Assembly: GCA_015523685.1 (NCBI GenBank)
Contig: WAJW01000116.1
Coordinates: 1-14,200, forward strand
Length of the DNA stretch: 14,200 bases
Direction of reading: 5' to 3'
Source: Archaeoglobaceae archaeon
Lineage (GTDB): Archaea > Halobacteriota > Archaeoglobi > Archaeoglobales > JdFR-42
Within the stretch, counting starts at the first letter, position 1. Every line of letters starts with the position of its first letter. The notes under the pieces were generated by a model. That model saw nothing but the letters and a program-made list of their open reading frames with translations, did not search any database and was not told the DNA's origin. Positions 13,634 to 14,200 of this stretch are shown in pieces. A program made the position numbers and the translations under genes.

Positions 13634-13686
13634 TTGATAGGGCAGGCATACAGGAATTTTAATATACAGTCTATCAAAACCGATAG
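13634..13686. promoter_or_regulatory. mtrH promoter with GATAG/CTATC half-sites around TATA box
   Basis: The TATA-like TTTTAATATAC (13657-13667) predicts a start near 13688. TTGATAG at 13634-13640 and CTATCAA at 13671-13677 are reverse complements on either side of it, and a third half-site GATAG at 13682-13686 forms the dyad CTATC-AAAACC-GATAG. This looks like an operator enclosing the core promoter. Confidence 0.5.
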
Positions 13687-13709
13687 GATAAACAGAGGAG
13701 TGTGTTCTG

Positions 13710-14200
13710 ATGTTCAGATTTAGAAGGGATCAAAAGATTTTTGAGATTGGAGATGTGAAGATTGGCGGAAAACCGGAAAATCACACCGTTCTGGTGGGAA
13801 GCATCTTCTATCAGGGTCAGAAAATTGTGGAAAACGAAGAAAAGGGTATTTTTGATAGAAAAGAGGCTGAAAAGCTGATAGAACTTCAGGAGGATTTCTC
13901 GGAGAAAACCGGAATTCCGGGGATGTTTGATGTCGTGGCCATGAGTCCGCAGGCCATGATAAGATACGTGAACTTCGTCTCTGAAACCACGGATACTCCC
14001 TTTTTAATAGACTCACCCGACATTGAAACAAGAATAAGCGGAATCAGACACGCAGGCGAAGTTGGTCTGGAAAAAAAGGTGGTGTATAACTCAATAACAT
14101 CCGATACAGGTGTAAGAGAGCTTGAAGCAATATCTGAGTACGGTATAGAATCGGCCATACTTCTCCTCTATTCCCGTGGATTTTCCACATCCAGCACGAG
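13710..14200 (+). CDS. mtrH: MtrH: tetrahydromethanopterin S-methyltransferase subunit H (5' half only)
   Basis: The frame from ATG 13710 runs off the right edge (163 codons of a family length near 310). It begins MFRFRRDQKIFEIGDVKIGG and continues HTVLVGSIFYQGQKIVENEE, KGIFDRKEAEKLIELQ, MFDVVAMSPQAM and PFLIDSPDIETRISGIRHAG, all diagnostic of MtrH, the subunit that moves the methyl group between tetrahydromethanopterin and the corrinoid of the partner subunit. In methanogens mtrH closes the mtrEDCBAFGH operon; here the preceding gene is an unrelated radical SAM gene 110 bp away and mtrH has its own promoter, so this is a stand-alone copy. Such copies often pair with corrinoid methyltransferases. 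GAGGAGTG about 8 nt before ATG is a strong ribosome site. Confidence 0.9.
   Translation, partial: MFRFRRDQKIFEIGDVKIGGKPENHTVLVGSIFYQGQKIVENEEKGIFDRKEAEKLIELQEDFSEKTGIPGMFDVVAMSPQAMIRYVNFVSETTDTPFLIDSPDIETRISGIRHAGEVGLEKKVVYNSITSDTGVRELEAISEYGIESAILLLYSRGFSTSST

Noticed and set aside
13600..13709. Terminator after the HhH radical SAM gene
   Set aside because: I see no T-rich tract or stem-loop directly after the stop at 13599; only the mtrH promoter elements are supported.

Overview
The window looks like chromosomal DNA of a euryarchaeon, most likely Archaeoglobi or a methane-metabolism-related relative. The evidence is a Clp1-type polynucleotide kinase, a DUF531 protein, an MtrH subunit, an archaeal-type heme enzyme (AhbC), many small winged-helix regulators, and AT-rich TATA boxes that repeatedly lie 25-30 nt upstream of start codons (leaderless-type promoters), mixed with Shine-Dalgarno starts and 4-bp stop/start overlaps inside operons. 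The lineage is an inference: there is no rRNA here. I saw no tRNA, rRNA, CRISPR array or insertion sequence.

Layout. 1-1212 (minus): dCMP deaminase, a possible 33-codon ORF, and an M20 metallopeptidase cut by the window edge. 1298-1892 (plus): a 4-oxalocrotonate tautomerase homologue and a small winged-helix protein, converging 2 bp from a duplicated PhoU/TrkA_C protein (minus, 1895-3103). 3247-4735 (plus): two DNA-binding regulators separated by a gap of roughly 290 bp packed with TTCAC/GTGAA motifs, dyads and two TATA boxes. 4742-5917 (minus): AhbC-like radical SAM/SPASM protein. 5987-8442 (minus): a tight operon of a membrane-anchored, sequon-rich protein, Clp1-like kinase and YjbQ-family protein. 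8531-9064 (plus): DUF531 protein. 9090-13599 (plus): two consecutive modules, each a winged-helix regulator translationally coupled to a radical SAM enzyme, with a DUF488 protein between them that seems to start at CTG. 13710-14200 (plus): 5' half of a stand-alone mtrH with its own promoter.

How the genes fit together. The Clp1 operon points to RNA processing. The heme and MtrH genes point to anaerobic energy and C1 metabolism. The most original part is 9090-13599: two uncharacterised radical SAM enzymes, one ending in a nucleic-acid-type helix-hairpin-helix, each under its own regulator. The second striking element is the operator-rich DNA at 3999-4290, which looks like a densely regulated promoter region and may carry an extra transcript.
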